This document shows positions 1-8,803 of a DNA stretch of 64,000 nucleotides, in pieces. Position 1 is the stretch's first letter. Each line of letters opens with the position of its first letter. Origin of the DNA: a marine actinobacterium PHSC20C1 (GTDB taxonomy: Bacteria > Actinomycetota > Actinomycetes > Actinomycetales > Microbacteriaceae); the NCBI GenBank assembly GCA_000153145.1, contig CH672415.1, positions 827,208-891,207 of the forward strand, given 5' to 3'. A model generated the notes under the pieces. It saw only the letters and a list, made by a program, of their open reading frames with translations. It ran no database searches and was not told the DNA's origin. The position numbers and the translations under genes are program-made.

Positions 1-367
1 AACCGGAAACCAGTCCAAGGAGCACACCGGCGAAGATCGAGAGCGCAACTGCCACGACAATCACGAGAACCGCAGTACGCGATCCCCAGATCACGCGAGA
101 CAGCACGTCATAGCCGCCGACAGTCGTACCGAGAATGTGCTGGCCACCCGGAGGAACCTGAGCGCCAAACGTGCCATCGTCATCGCGCAGTTGCGAGAAG
201 CCGTAGGGGGCAAGCAGCGGCGCAAAGAGAGCCGTAAGCAAGAAAATTCCGGTCAGGATGAGACCAGCAACGAGCATTCCCCGCTGAAGGCCAACTGACT
301 GACGCACGTGGTGGACGACGGGCAAGCGTCGCCAAATACGAACCAATCGAGAGTTTGTTGTAGTCAT
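1..367 (-). CDS. Peptide ABC transporter permease, DppC/OppC type (C-terminal part outside window)
   Basis: Inner-membrane permease subunit of a peptide/nickel-type ABC importer. Only the first 122 residues lie in the window. A basic cytoplasmic N-terminus of about 30 residues is followed by a hydrophobic segment at about 31-52, then the family-typical extracytoplasmic stretch ending HILGTTVGGYDVLSRVIWG (about 77-95) and a second membrane segment at about 98-120. The ATG at 367 lies two bases after the stop of the upstream DppB-like gene, so the two are translated as a pair. The EAA loop that contacts the ATPase is beyond the edge. Family assignment is secure; the substrate is unknown. Confidence 0.88.
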   Translation of the reverse strand, partial: MTTTNSRLVRIWRRLPVVHHVRQSVGLQRGMLVAGLILTGIFLLTALFAPLLAPYGFSQLRDDDGTFGAQVPPGGQHILGTTVGGYDVLSRVIWGSRTAVLVIVVAVALSIFAGVLLGLVSG

Positions 368-369
368 GA

Positions 370-1464
370 TTAGTACCTCACTCTCGGGTCGATGATCGCC
401 GCAATTATGTCGACGATGAAGTTAGTTAGAGCAACGATTACAGCCAGCAGCACAACAATGCCCTGTACCGCAACGAAGTCACGCGCGCCGAGGTATTCGA
501 CGAGCTTGAAGCCGAGGCCTTTCCACTCGAAGGTCGTCTCAGTCAGCACCGCGCCTCCCAGCAAGAGCGCGATCTGCAAACCGATGACCGTAATGATCGG
601 GATAAGGGCTGGCTTGTACGCGTGCTTGCGTACGAGACGGAACTCGCTAACGCCACGTGAGCGTGCGGCATCCACGTAGTCCATCGACAACGAGCCGATG
701 ACGTTAGTGCGCACCAATCGCATGAAGATTCCGGCCGTGAGTAGACCGAGTGCGAGTCCAGGCAGCACAGCATGCGAAAGCACATCGCCAATTGCTGCAG
801 GACTACCCAAACGGACTGCATCAATCAAATAGATGCCCGACGGGTCATCCATAGACGTGAGTTGCAGTTCAGTGCGAGTGGATGCACGTCCGGCGACCGG
901 CAAAACCTTCAGCCACACGGCGAAGACCAACTTGAGGAGCAGCCCTGCGAAGAAGACGGGGGTTGCATACGCGAGGATTGCGGCAACACGCAGCACTGCG
1001 TCCGGCCACTTATCGCGAAAATATGCTGCAACCATTCCGAGAGGAATACCGAAAATTAGTGCAACAAGAATCGCGTAGGACGCGAGCTCAAGCGTGGCAC
1101 TTCCGTAGGTCACAAGGAGTTCGGAGACGGGGCGGCCATCCGTGATTGCCGTACCGAAGTTTCCGGTGAAGATCTGACCCAAGTACTCGAAGTACTGGAC
1201 GAGGATCGGACGGTCGTACCCGGCTGAGCTAATTCGCTCAGCCAATTGAGCCGCCGTCAAACGGCCACCGAGTGCGGCCGTAATTGGGTCACCAATCGAG
1301 CGCATCAGCACGAACACCATCGTTACGAGGATGAACACCGTGGGAAAAATGAGGAGGAATCGAACAATAAGAAATCGAGCGAGAGGATTTGTAATCCCCC
1401 GAAAACGCCGGGTGGGCGTTGGAGATTGTGCCGGATTAATCACGGCGGGAGCAGACTGCGACAT
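370..1464 (-). CDS. Peptide ABC transporter permease, DppB/OppB type
   Basis: First permease of the peptide/nickel-type importer, 364 aa. After a 26-residue polar extension come a first membrane helix (about 30-53), a periplasmic region with the family's GNFGTAI stretch (about 101-107), and further helices at about 125-147, 158-186, 230-250, 285-310 and 330-355. The EAA coupling loop, with DYVDAARSRGVSEF, sits at about 262-275. The N-terminal extension is slightly longer than in typical DppB. It lies between the binding-protein gene and the DppC-like gene, so it forms the membrane channel with the latter. Substrate is inferred only as peptides or similar compounds. Confidence 0.9.
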   Translation of the reverse strand: MSQSAPAVINPAQSPTPTRRFRGITNPLARFLIVRFLLIFPTVFILVTMVFVLMRSIGDPITAALGGRLTAAQLAERISSAGYDRPILVQYFEYLGQIFTGNFGTAITDGRPVSELLVTYGSATLELASYAILVALIFGIPLGMVAAYFRDKWPDAVLRVAAILAYATPVFFAGLLLKLVFAVWLKVLPVAGRASTRTELQLTSMDDPSGIYLIDAVRLGSPAAIGDVLSHAVLPGLALGLLTAGIFMRLVRTNVIGSLSMDYVDAARSRGVSEFRLVRKHAYKPALIPIITVIGLQIALLLGGAVLTETTFEWKGLGFKLVEYLGARDFVAVQGIVVLLAVIVALTNFIVDIIAAIIDPRVRY

Positions 1465-1497
1465 ACCTACCTATCGTGCAGAAAATGAAGACGAGGA

Positions 1498-1524
1498 GGT
1501 GACCCACATTGTGTGTGGGCCACC
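1498..1524 (-). terminator. Intercistronic hairpin between binding protein and permease genes
   Basis: The arms CCCACA/TGTGGG with a five-base loop are extended, after one mismatch, by GGTG/CACC. The hairpin lies between the stop of the substrate-binding protein (1573) and the start of the permease (1464). No U-tract follows it on the minus strand, so it may be a partial terminator or an mRNA-stabilising stem that lets the binding protein outnumber the permeases. Confidence 0.4.
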
Positions 1525-1572
1525 CCCTGTTCGTCACAACGCTAGACCGAGGCCTAGCTGGGGCGAATTACC

Positions 1573-3198
1573 CTAGTTTTTTGCCAAGCTACCGTAACGG
1601 AACTTGAACGAACCATCGAGCGTAGCTCCGGTAACGTCCTTGCCAGTTACAGCGATTTGCGCTCCCTGAAGGAACGGAACTGTCGACAGCTGAGCTGCGA
1701 CCTTCGCCTGGATTTCCTCGATCATTCCCTCACGCGTTGCAGGGTCGAGTTCGGTTGCTTGAGCCACGATCAGATCGTTGACTTCAGCATCAGCGTAGTG
1801 GTTGCCGAGGAAGTTACCATCGCCGAAGAACGGGGTCAGGTAGTTGTCAGCATCGGAGTAGTCAGGGAACCAACCCAGCTGGTAAGCCGGGTAAGCATCT
1901 GCCGTGCGCTCCTTGGCGTACGTGACCCACTCAGTCGACTGCAAGCTCACCTTGAAGATACCGTCGGCCTCAAGTTGGCTCTTCACAAGCGCGTACTCGT
2001 CACCCGAGGACTCACCGTAGTGGTCTGGGTTGTACTGCAAGTTGAGAGCAACAGGAGTCTCGACTCCGGCATCCGCAAGACGCTTCTGCGCAGCTTCAGT
2101 GCTCGGTCCACCCGAACCGTCGCCGTAGAGGTCCTTGAGAACCTCAGTTGCGCCGGTCAGTCCGTCTGGAACGTAGGAGTACAGCGGCAGGTAGGTGCCC
2201 TTGTAAACCTGATCAGAGATTTCCTGGCGGTTGATGAGGTCAGCAACAGCTCCGCGGACCGCAAGCGACTTCGCTTCGTCGGCCTCAGGAGTTGCAGCGC
2301 CGAAGGGCTGCGTGTCGAAGTTGAACACGATGTAGCGGATTTCTCCACCGGGGCCCACGACGACATTGACGTTGTCATTGCCTTCGAGGTCAGCGACGTC
2401 CGTTGCCGAAAGGCTACGGTGCGCGACATCAATGTTGCCCTCTTGAACATCGAGCTTCAAGTTCGAAGCATCGGTGTAGTACTTGAGCGTGATGCTGTCG
2501 GTCGCGGCTGCTCCAAGAACGCCCTGGTAGTCAGGGTTAGCCTTGAAAGCCACGATGTTGTTGAAGTCGTAGCTGTCGATGACGTACTGGCCAGCAAACG
2601 CGTTGCCAGCAACGATGTCAGCGTCAGGAGTAACGGCATCTGCAGCGAAAACGTCTTCGTCAACGATCGGTGCAGCAGGGCTCGACAGGATCTGTGCGAA
2701 CGTCTGGTCATTACCATTCTTCAAGTGGAATACCACTGTGGTCTCATCGACGGCTTCAACGCTGTCGATGTTGCCGAGAAGAACTGCAGGCCCGTTTTCA
2801 TCAGCAATTGCGACCTGGCGGTCGAAGCTGAACTTCACGTCAGATGACGTGAGGTCGTTGCCGTTGGCGAACTTGAGACCCGACTTGAGTACAACCGTGT
2901 ACTCGTCTTCGCTCGTGTACTCGGCGGACTCAGCGATGTCAGGTTCAACATCGGAAGTGCCGAGCGGGGAGTTAAGCAGGAACGGGAAAACCTGGTTCAT
3001 TACTGCAAAAGAACCGTTGTCGTACGAACCGGCCGGGTCGAGGAACGTGACCTTGTCAGTCGTGCCCACGATAAGCGACTCAGAACCGCCACCGCCGGAG
3101 TCTCCTCCAGCTTGGCAGCCAGTCAAAGCAAGCGCGAACGCTGCTGAACCGGCAACTACAGCAAGGACTCGCTTGCTGTTCTTGGATGCGGATGTCAT
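1573..3198 (-). CDS. Peptide ABC transporter substrate-binding lipoprotein (SBP_bac_5 family)
   Basis: Extracellular solute-binding lipoprotein of the peptide importer, 541 aa, normal family length. A basic start and hydrophobic stretch lead to the lipobox LTGC, so Cys28 would be the lipidated residue. A Gly/Ser linker is followed by the family 5 body, with LIVGTTDKVTFLDPAGSYDN near the mature N-terminus and the typical DVKFSFDR segment at about 120-127. The ATG at 3198 follows an AGGAAGAGG ribosome site. The two permeases lie downstream on the same strand; no ATPase gene is visible, so it is either outside the window or elsewhere. Substrate specificity cannot be read from the sequence. Confidence 0.9.
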   Translation of the reverse strand: MTSASKNSKRVLAVVAGSAAFALALTGCQAGGDSGGGGSESLIVGTTDKVTFLDPAGSYDNGSFAVMNQVFPFLLNSPLGTSDVEPDIAESAEYTSEDEYTVVLKSGLKFANGNDLTSSDVKFSFDRQVAIADENGPAVLLGNIDSVEAVDETTVVFHLKNGNDQTFAQILSSPAAPIVDEDVFAADAVTPDADIVAGNAFAGQYVIDSYDFNNIVAFKANPDYQGVLGAAATDSITLKYYTDASNLKLDVQEGNIDVAHRSLSATDVADLEGNDNVNVVVGPGGEIRYIVFNFDTQPFGAATPEADEAKSLAVRGAVADLINRQEISDQVYKGTYLPLYSYVPDGLTGATEVLKDLYGDGSGGPSTEAAQKRLADAGVETPVALNLQYNPDHYGESSGDEYALVKSQLEADGIFKVSLQSTEWVTYAKERTADAYPAYQLGWFPDYSDADNYLTPFFGDGNFLGNHYADAEVNDLIVAQATELDPATREGMIEEIQAKVAAQLSTVPFLQGAQIAVTGKDVTGATLDGSFKFRYGSLAKN

Positions 3199-3231
3199 AT
3201 CCGTCTACCTCTTCCTGTTGCGTGCAGAAAT

Positions 3232-3258
3232 GCGACGGCGCGTTTGTAGGCGCCGCGC
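3232..3258 (-). other. GC-rich hairpin in the leader of the binding-protein gene
   Basis: The arms CGGCGC/GCGCCG with an eight-base loop are extended by GCG/CGC after one bulged base. It lies about 35-60 bases before the ATG at 3198, inside the probable 5' untranslated region. It may affect stability or translation of the transcript; no known riboswitch class was recognised. Confidence 0.3.
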
Positions 3259-3360
3259 ACTGTAGTTCTCCTATGGAAACACAAAGTGAGACGTAACCAC
3301 TAGGTTGTTGGCATCCAAATGAACGATGTTTACACGAACGCAACCAAGCGGGTAGAACTA

Positions 3361-5244
3361 CTAGTCCTCGCGGAGCGCACGACGCTCAGCTTCGATCCGC
3401 ATCAGGTCGCGTTGAGTTTGCACGTAGCGTGCGGGATCACTCTCTCGATCCATGCGCTGTAGCACCCCGAGAAGCTCACGTTTCTGCCGCAAAAGATCGC
3501 GCTCTACAAGGTCAGTCGTTACCTGCACGCAATACACCGGGATGCGGTCCTCGCGTTCAGGAATCGGCGCGACGCTCAGTTGCTTCACAAAGGTCGCGAA
3601 CGACTGGGGCACCTCTTCAGCAACGACCGAGGCCCACCCCGGCTGCAGGGCACGATCAACCTGTGACGCAATCGCGTCGCGAACCACAGCAAGCGTGCCG
3701 TCTGCGAAAGCAATCTGCGTGAGCTTGCGAATAAGCTCGTCGCCCACAACGTCCGGATGCTGCAGTACAGCCATGAGCGCGTCGCGCTCAAGGCGAGTGC
3801 TGGCATCGGTACGCAAATCCATGATGGACGGTCCCTGCTCCGGCTGCGGGTCAGCAGGCGCCCCCGACGAACCCTGCTGCGATGGGGCGTGAGCCGGCGC
3901 GGCACTCGGTCCCTGACGTTTGGCAGAATTCACCGCGCTCTGGACCTCGGTTGGTTCCATGCCCAACCAGCCAGCAACACTGCGAACGTAGCCGATACCG
4001 AGCGCTTGATCGCGAATTCCGGCAACGACAGGAGCTGCTGCACGCAACGCAGCAACCCGGCCCTCAACAGTCTCAAGATCGTGAACAGCAAGTTCGCGCC
4101 GAATCTTGAACTCAAACATTGGCTTGCGGGTGCTCACAAGACGACGAACAGCGCCATCGCCCTTCTTGAGACGCAAATCACACGGGTCAAGGCCGTCAGA
4201 AGCAACCGCAACAAAAGTTTGAGCGGCAAAGCGATGCTCCTCTGCGAACGCGCGGTTCGCGGCCTTCTGACCTGCCTCATCCGGGTCAAAAGTGAAGATC
4301 ACCTCGCCAGTGGCAGTCGTGTCCGCATTGTCGTAGTCGCCGATCATCCGCCGAACAATCTTGATGTGGTCAACACCAAACGCGGTTCCACAGGTCGCGA
4401 CGGCGGTCGTAACGCCTGCAAGGTGGCATGCCATCACATCCGTATAGCCTTCGACGACAACGATCTGCTTGCTGCGCGAAATATCTTTCTTGGCGAGATC
4501 GAGACCGTAGAGCACTTGGCTCTTGTGATAAACCGGCGTCTCGGGCGTATTGAGATACTTGGGGCCCTTGTCGTCCTCAAGTAGCCGGCGCGCACCGAAC
4601 CCTAGAGTCTGGCCGGTAACATCGCGGATCGGCCACACCAGTCGCCCACGAAAACGATCGTAATATTCGCCACGCTCGCCCTTACCGATCAGGCCAGCAA
4701 CGACAAGTTCCTCAGACGAGAACCCCAACGTGTTGAGATGCTTCGTAAGAACGCCGCCACGGGGAGCAAAACCGATCCCGAAACGTTCGGCCGCAGACTG
4801 ATCGAAACCGCGCTCCCCCAAGAACGCGCGCCCAGGCTCAGCCTCAGGCGTTGCCAACTGCGTTACAAAGAAATCGGATGCCGCCTGATTAGCCGCAAGG
4901 ATTCGTGCGCGGTTGCCGTGGTCGGTTGCAGCCCCGCCATCCTCGTAATGCAGCTCATAGCTGATTCGGCCGGCAAGACGTTCAACTGCCTCAGAGAACG
5001 AAACATGGTCCATGCGCTGGAGGAAAGTAAAGACGTCGCCGCCTTCTCCGCACCCAAAACAGTGGTAAAAACCGACCTGGGGGCGCACATGAAAACTCGG
5101 GCTGCGCTCTTCATGAAAGGGGCACAAGCCCTTCATCGAACCGGAACCAGCACTCTTGAGCGTGACATAGTCGCCAACGATGTCGGCGAGGTTGGTGCGC
5201 GAACGCACCTCGTCGATATCGTTTCTTCGGATCAGGCCAGCCAC
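3361..5244 (-). CDS. dnaG: DNA primase DnaG
   Basis: Synthesises RNA primers for replication together with DnaB. It is 627 aa from the chosen GTG, so that the protein begins AGLIRRNDIDEVRSRT as usual for actinobacterial DnaG. An ATG at 5301 would add 19 atypical residues and overlap dgt, so I rejected it. The CHC2 zinc finger is complete (Cys41, His44, Cys62, Cys65 in the chosen numbering). The Toprim domain follows, with VVEGYTDVMA and the FDPDEAG acidic motif. A Pro/Gln/Ala-rich linker then leads to a DnaB-binding-like C-terminus. It directly follows dgt and dusB on the same strand, probably as one transcript. Confidence 0.96.
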   Translation of the reverse strand: MAGLIRRNDIDEVRSRTNLADIVGDYVTLKSAGSGSMKGLCPFHEERSPSFHVRPQVGFYHCFGCGEGGDVFTFLQRMDHVSFSEAVERLAGRISYELHYEDGGAATDHGNRARILAANQAASDFFVTQLATPEAEPGRAFLGERGFDQSAAERFGIGFAPRGGVLTKHLNTLGFSSEELVVAGLIGKGERGEYYDRFRGRLVWPIRDVTGQTLGFGARRLLEDDKGPKYLNTPETPVYHKSQVLYGLDLAKKDISRSKQIVVVEGYTDVMACHLAGVTTAVATCGTAFGVDHIKIVRRMIGDYDNADTTATGEVIFTFDPDEAGQKAANRAFAEEHRFAAQTFVAVASDGLDPCDLRLKKGDGAVRRLVSTRKPMFEFKIRRELAVHDLETVEGRVAALRAAAPVVAGIRDQALGIGYVRSVAGWLGMEPTEVQSAVNSAKRQGPSAAPAHAPSQQGSSGAPADPQPEQGPSIMDLRTDASTRLERDALMAVLQHPDVVGDELIRKLTQIAFADGTLAVVRDAIASQVDRALQPGWASVVAEEVPQSFATFVKQLSVAPIPEREDRIPVYCVQVTTDLVERDLLRQKRELLGVLQRMDRESDPARYVQTQRDLMRIEAERRALRED

Positions 5245-5276
5245 ATTCGTAATTGTAGGCTCACCGGCAGGTGACT

Positions 5277-6521
5277 CTAGCCAACCAGCTTCGTGTGCCA
5301 AGCAATCGCGGACTGATCCGTAAGGCTGGCGACCTGATCAACAACGGCCCGCTTGCGCTGATGGTCGTTGTCGGCGTCGTTCCAATCCGCAGCAAATCCG
5401 GATTCCAGATTGCGCGGGGCAGTCCACAGCAACACATCAGCAAGCTCAGTCAGCACATCGCGCTGCTGCTGATAAATCGGGCGGCGCGCGTTCGTAGACA
5501 TGACAAACGCAGCGACAATCCCCTTGAGCACCGCAATCTCAGCCTGAATCTCTTGAGGCACAACAAGACTCCCGCCAAAACGCGCAAGGGCATCAGTGTT
5601 GTGCGCTTCCCGAGTGGCCTGCACCGCGGCCCCAGCGAACCTACCGATGAGCTGACTCGTGAGATTCTTAAGCCGTCCATGCGCGGCCCGGCTGGCATCC
5701 CACTGATCAATCCACGGGTCGAGAAGATCAAGTCGATCGAACGCCGCAATGAGCTCGTCGTGAGTGAATTCGCCACCAATCCACTCGAACATCGACTCCA
5801 CGAGGTCATCGTGATTGACGCGGGCACCGAGCGCAGTGACGTCAATGTAATCGCCGACGATCGCATCCTCAAAGTCGTGTACCGAATACGCGATGTCGTC
5901 AGAGAGATCCATTACCTGAGCTTCGATGCAGCGCTGCCGGTCAGGTGCGCCAGCACGAAGCCACTCAAACGCAGGAGTGTCGTCGTCGAAGAACCCGTAC
6001 TTGCTGCGACCGCTTGGATCAGGAATACCCTGCGCACTCGGCCACGGGTACTTAGTACTAGCGTCCAAGCTCGCACGCGTCAGATTAAGCCCATACGTGA
6101 CACCGTCAGGCCCAAAAACTTTAGGTTCAATACGCGTCAGCAGGCGCAGAGTCTGCGCGTTACCCTCAAAGCCGCCAATATCTGCCGCCCACTCATTGAG
6201 CGCACGTTCCCCATTGTGGCCAAAAGGCGGATGCCCAAGGTCATGCGAAAGACATGCGGTGTCGACCACATCGGGGTCAAGCCCCAAACTATCGGCGAGC
6301 TCGCGGCCCACTTGGGCAACCTCGAGCGAATGAGTCAACCGATTGCGGGCAAAATCGGTGCCCATCGTTGGGCTCAAAACCTGTGTCTTCGCGGCGAGAC
6401 GGCGAAGCGCGCTGGAATGCAACACTCGTGCCCGATCCCGCGCAAAATCACTGCGACGACTCGAATGCTGCTCCGGTAGCCAACGCTCAGCGTCAGCCTC
6501 CGTATACCCCTTAGCCGCCAC
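5277..6521 (-). CDS. dgt: Deoxyguanosinetriphosphate triphosphohydrolase-like protein
   Basis: HD-domain dNTP triphosphohydrolase, 414 aa, which releases tripolyphosphate from dGTP or other dNTPs and so affects dNTP pools. Metal-binding HD residues are visible: the histidine in LTHSLEVAQVGRE, then CLSHDLGHPPFGHNGE with the HD pair, and a later DLSDDIAYSVHD. The N-terminal RSDFARDRARVLHSSALRR is typical of the dGTPase-like family. It starts with GTG at 6521, overlapping the end of dusB by 11 bases, and is followed by dnaG; the trio is a conserved actinobacterial arrangement. Confidence 0.95.
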   Translation of the reverse strand: MAAKGYTEADAERWLPEQHSSRRSDFARDRARVLHSSALRRLAAKTQVLSPTMGTDFARNRLTHSLEVAQVGRELADSLGLDPDVVDTACLSHDLGHPPFGHNGERALNEWAADIGGFEGNAQTLRLLTRIEPKVFGPDGVTYGLNLTRASLDASTKYPWPSAQGIPDPSGRSKYGFFDDDTPAFEWLRAGAPDRQRCIEAQVMDLSDDIAYSVHDFEDAIVGDYIDVTALGARVNHDDLVESMFEWIGGEFTHDELIAAFDRLDLLDPWIDQWDASRAAHGRLKNLTSQLIGRFAGAAVQATREAHNTDALARFGGSLVVPQEIQAEIAVLKGIVAAFVMSTNARRPIYQQQRDVLTELADVLLWTAPRNLESGFAADWNDADNDHQRKRAVVDQVASLTDQSAIAWHTKLVG

Positions 6522-7677
6522 TGGTACTCAGCTCTGCTTGGTTGAGCTCTGAACGATGCGTCTCCTGGAGTTCACGACTGTCAAGCCAACCCTGCGGAAG
6601 CGAAGGCTTCTTAGGGGTACCGGCACGACCTCGCTGACCTTCAGCATCCGCACCGGGATACTGCTGAGACCAATCAAGTTGGGCCAGAAGATCATCGAGT
6701 TGCGCAAGCGACTGAACGGTCGCCATACCGGCACGCAGTTCACCACCAACCGCATAACCCTTGAAATACCAAGCGACATGCTTGCGGATGTCGCGGCACG
6801 CACGATCCTCTTCGCCGAAGAACTCCACCAACAACTCCGCGTGCCGCTTGAAAGCGGCCGCAACCTCGCCAAGACTTGGCTCCGCCTTGAGGGTTTCACC
6901 ACGGAAAGCGGCGGCAAGGTCACCAAAAAGCCACGGGCGGCCGAGGCAACCGCGTCCAACAACGACACCATCGCATCCGGTCTCATCGACCATGCGCAAA
7001 GCATCCGCAGCACTCCAGATATCACCGTTACCCAAGATCGGGGTGTCGGTGATCGTGTTCTTGAGCTTTTCAATGGCCGACCAGTCGGCGGTGCCCGAAT
7101 AGAACTCGGCGGCGGTACGTGCGTGCAGCGCAATGCTCGCGACGCCAGCACCCGCCCCAACGCGCGCCGCTTCGAGATACGTCAAGTGGTCAGAATCGAT
7201 ACCCTTACGCATTTTGATCGTCAACGGAACATCTCCGGCAGCTTTAACTGCCCCCTCAACAATGTCCCGGAACAGATCAATCTTCCACGGGAGTGCCGCT
7301 CCCCCACCCTTGCGAGTGACCTTGGGCACAGGGCATCCGAAATTCAAGTCAATGTGGTCCGCGCGATTTTCGGCGACCAGCATCGTGACAGCTTCTTTGA
7401 CCGTCTTCGGGTCGACCCCGTAAAGCTGAATGCTGCGCGTCGTCTCTGACTCGTGGTGCGTGATGAGCCGCATGCTCTCCGGCGTACGCTCAACCAAGGC
7501 TCGGCTCGTGATCATTTCGCTGACGTACAGCCCAGCACCATATTCGCGACACAAACGTCGAAAAGCTGTATTCGTGATGCCCGCCATGGGCGCCAAAACG
7601 ACAGGCACATCGAGCTTGAGACGCCCGATGGCAAGCTGTGGCGCGACACGCGGGTCGGCAGGAGCAAGAATAGTCAC
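6511..7677 (-). CDS. dusB: tRNA-dihydrouridine synthase (DusB type)
   Basis: FMN- and NADPH-dependent reduction of uridines in the tRNA D-loop. It is 388 aa with the TIM-barrel signature MAGITNTAFRRLCRE at 31-45 and the catalytic-site segment LNFGCPVPKVTRKGGG with Cys115 as the general acid. FMN phosphate-binding segments GNGDIWSA and DGVVVGRGCLGRPW follow. The start is GTG at 7677. A GACAAT hexamer at -12 to -7 from the start suggests a leaderless transcript. It is the first gene of the dusB-dgt-dnaG run and is divergent from the YbaK-type gene. The C-terminal 60 residues are variable. Confidence 0.95.
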   Translation of the reverse strand: MTILAPADPRVAPQLAIGRLKLDVPVVLAPMAGITNTAFRRLCREYGAGLYVSEMITSRALVERTPESMRLITHHESETTRSIQLYGVDPKTVKEAVTMLVAENRADHIDLNFGCPVPKVTRKGGGAALPWKIDLFRDIVEGAVKAAGDVPLTIKMRKGIDSDHLTYLEAARVGAGAGVASIALHARTAAEFYSGTADWSAIEKLKNTITDTPILGNGDIWSAADALRMVDETGCDGVVVGRGCLGRPWLFGDLAAAFRGETLKAEPSLGEVAAAFKRHAELLVEFFGEEDRACRDIRKHVAWYFKGYAVGGELRAGMATVQSLAQLDDLLAQLDWSQQYPGADAEGQRGRAGTPKKPSLPQGWLDSRELQETHRSELNQAELSTSGG

Positions 7678-7734
7678 GTAGCAATTGTCCCATGTCGCGC
7701 CTGAACTGGCGTTGCATTCCCCGGAAGGCTCAGA

Positions 7735-8214
7735 ATGACGGCAGGAACCGACCGAGTTCGCGACGATGCTGAGCGCCGCGGCATCCCAATTGAAATCGTC
7801 GAACGCCCTGTCGCAACATCACTTGAGCATGCCGCCCAGCTGTTAGGAATTACCCCAGCGGAGATCGTGAAATCGCTCGTCGTCAAACGCAGCGACGGCA
7901 GCTACCTGTTCGCGCTCGTACCCGGCGACCGCCAAATCTCTTGGCCAAAACTTCGCGCAATTGTTGGGGTCAATAAGCTCCGGATGCCCGAAGCCGACCT
8001 TGCGCTCGAAGCCACAGGTTTTGCGCGCGGCACCATCACGCCCCTCGGCAGCAGCACCGCCTGGCCCGTGTATGCCGACAATCGCATTGCAGGCAAACGA
8101 GTCTCAATGGGATCAGGAGAACACGGCTACACCGCGTGGGTGCTGGCCGACGATCTCATCAGCGGGCTCGACGCCACCGTCGCAGACATCACCATCGAAG
8201 GAACGACCAACTAA
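7735..8214 (+). CDS. YbaK/EbsC-family aminoacyl-tRNA deacylase
   Basis: Small cytosolic editing protein of 159 aa; the family hydrolyses mischarged aminoacyl-tRNA such as Cys-tRNA(Pro). Visible features are the helical N-terminus with SLEHAAQLLGITPAEIVKSLVV, the conserved lysine in that KSLV stretch, the LVPGDRQISWPKL segment, and the C-terminal RVSMGSGEHGYT loop typical of YbaK/ProX-like proteins. It runs opposite to dusB, and its TAA overlaps the ATG of the next gene by one base, indicating coupled translation. The exact tRNA substrate is not determined. Confidence 0.88.
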   Translation: MTAGTDRVRDDAERRGIPIEIVERPVATSLEHAAQLLGITPAEIVKSLVVKRSDGSYLFALVPGDRQISWPKLRAIVGVNKLRMPEADLALEATGFARGTITPLGSSTAWPVYADNRIAGKRVSMGSGEHGYTAWVLADDLISGLDATVADITIEGTTN

Positions 8215-8654
8215 TGGCACTCGACAATCACCCGAACGTATTCCGCTTCGAGGGTCGAACGTGGGTGAGTGAAGCTGAAGGTGGCGAAGCGCTCAAACAA
8301 CTTCGCGCGCAAAGAGCCTGGGATGCCGAAAACGCTAAGCTTCAGCGATGGTGGGTCGCGTTGGCGATTGGAGCCGTCGCCGGTGTGGCCGCTGTTCTCG
8401 CAATCGGGACGACTGCAGGCTTGGATCCAACCCTCTACTTGCTTGTGCTTCCGCTCGGGTTTGGTGGAGGGGCAATTCTTGCCGCCCTCATCAACAAGCG
8501 CTTCAATGCTCCTGACCCGCGCCACGCGTCGTTGCCCGATCGTCCAACCACTGTGCCGCTCACGCTCGTGCCCTCGCGAGTGGCCAAAGCCGCTCCAGAG
8601 CATGCGACCGCAACCGAACTCATTGAATGGTCGAACAGAGGTTTCGTCGGCTAG
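8214..8654 (+). CDS. Small two-helix membrane protein of unknown function
   Basis: A 146-aa protein that I do not recognise as a named family. A hydrophilic N-terminus of about 45 residues is followed by two closely spaced hydrophobic helices at about 47-67 and 74-93, then a cytoplasmic-type tail with NKRFNAPDPRHASLP. The ATG at 8214 overlaps the stop of the YbaK-type gene (TAATG), so the two genes are co-translated. A longer in-frame reading from 8136 would begin with an implausible Arg/His-rich run that is the shadow of the upstream gene, so I rejected it. Confidence 0.75.
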   Translation: MALDNHPNVFRFEGRTWVSEAEGGEALKQLRAQRAWDAENAKLQRWWVALAIGAVAGVAAVLAIGTTAGLDPTLYLLVLPLGFGGGAILAALINKRFNAPDPRHASLPDRPTTVPLTLVPSRVAKAAPEHATATELIEWSNRGFVG

Positions 8655-8803
8655 ACCAAACCTTCATCGATCTGACGGTTCACTAATGCTTGAGAGCGGT
8701 GATCGTCAACGATGCACGAATCGCCTTCACAGACTCCAACATTGGGGTCGCCGACCTGCTGAAGGGCAAAAGTCGGGATTGGCTTCGTTGCGGCATCCAT
8801 TAA

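Noticed and set aside
1657-2847. Long open frame of 396 codons opposite the peptide-binding protein gene
   Set aside because: It is antisense to a clear lipoprotein gene, encodes no recognisable domain and is explained by third-base composition.
5271-6479. Open frame of 402 codons opposite dgt
   Set aside because: It mirrors the dgt coding sequence, has low-complexity Arg-rich protein, and dgt has all its HD-domain residues.
8655-8803. Gap between the small membrane-protein gene and the FrnE-like gene
   Set aside because: No gene, repeat or convincing terminator was seen; the short dyads here are weak.
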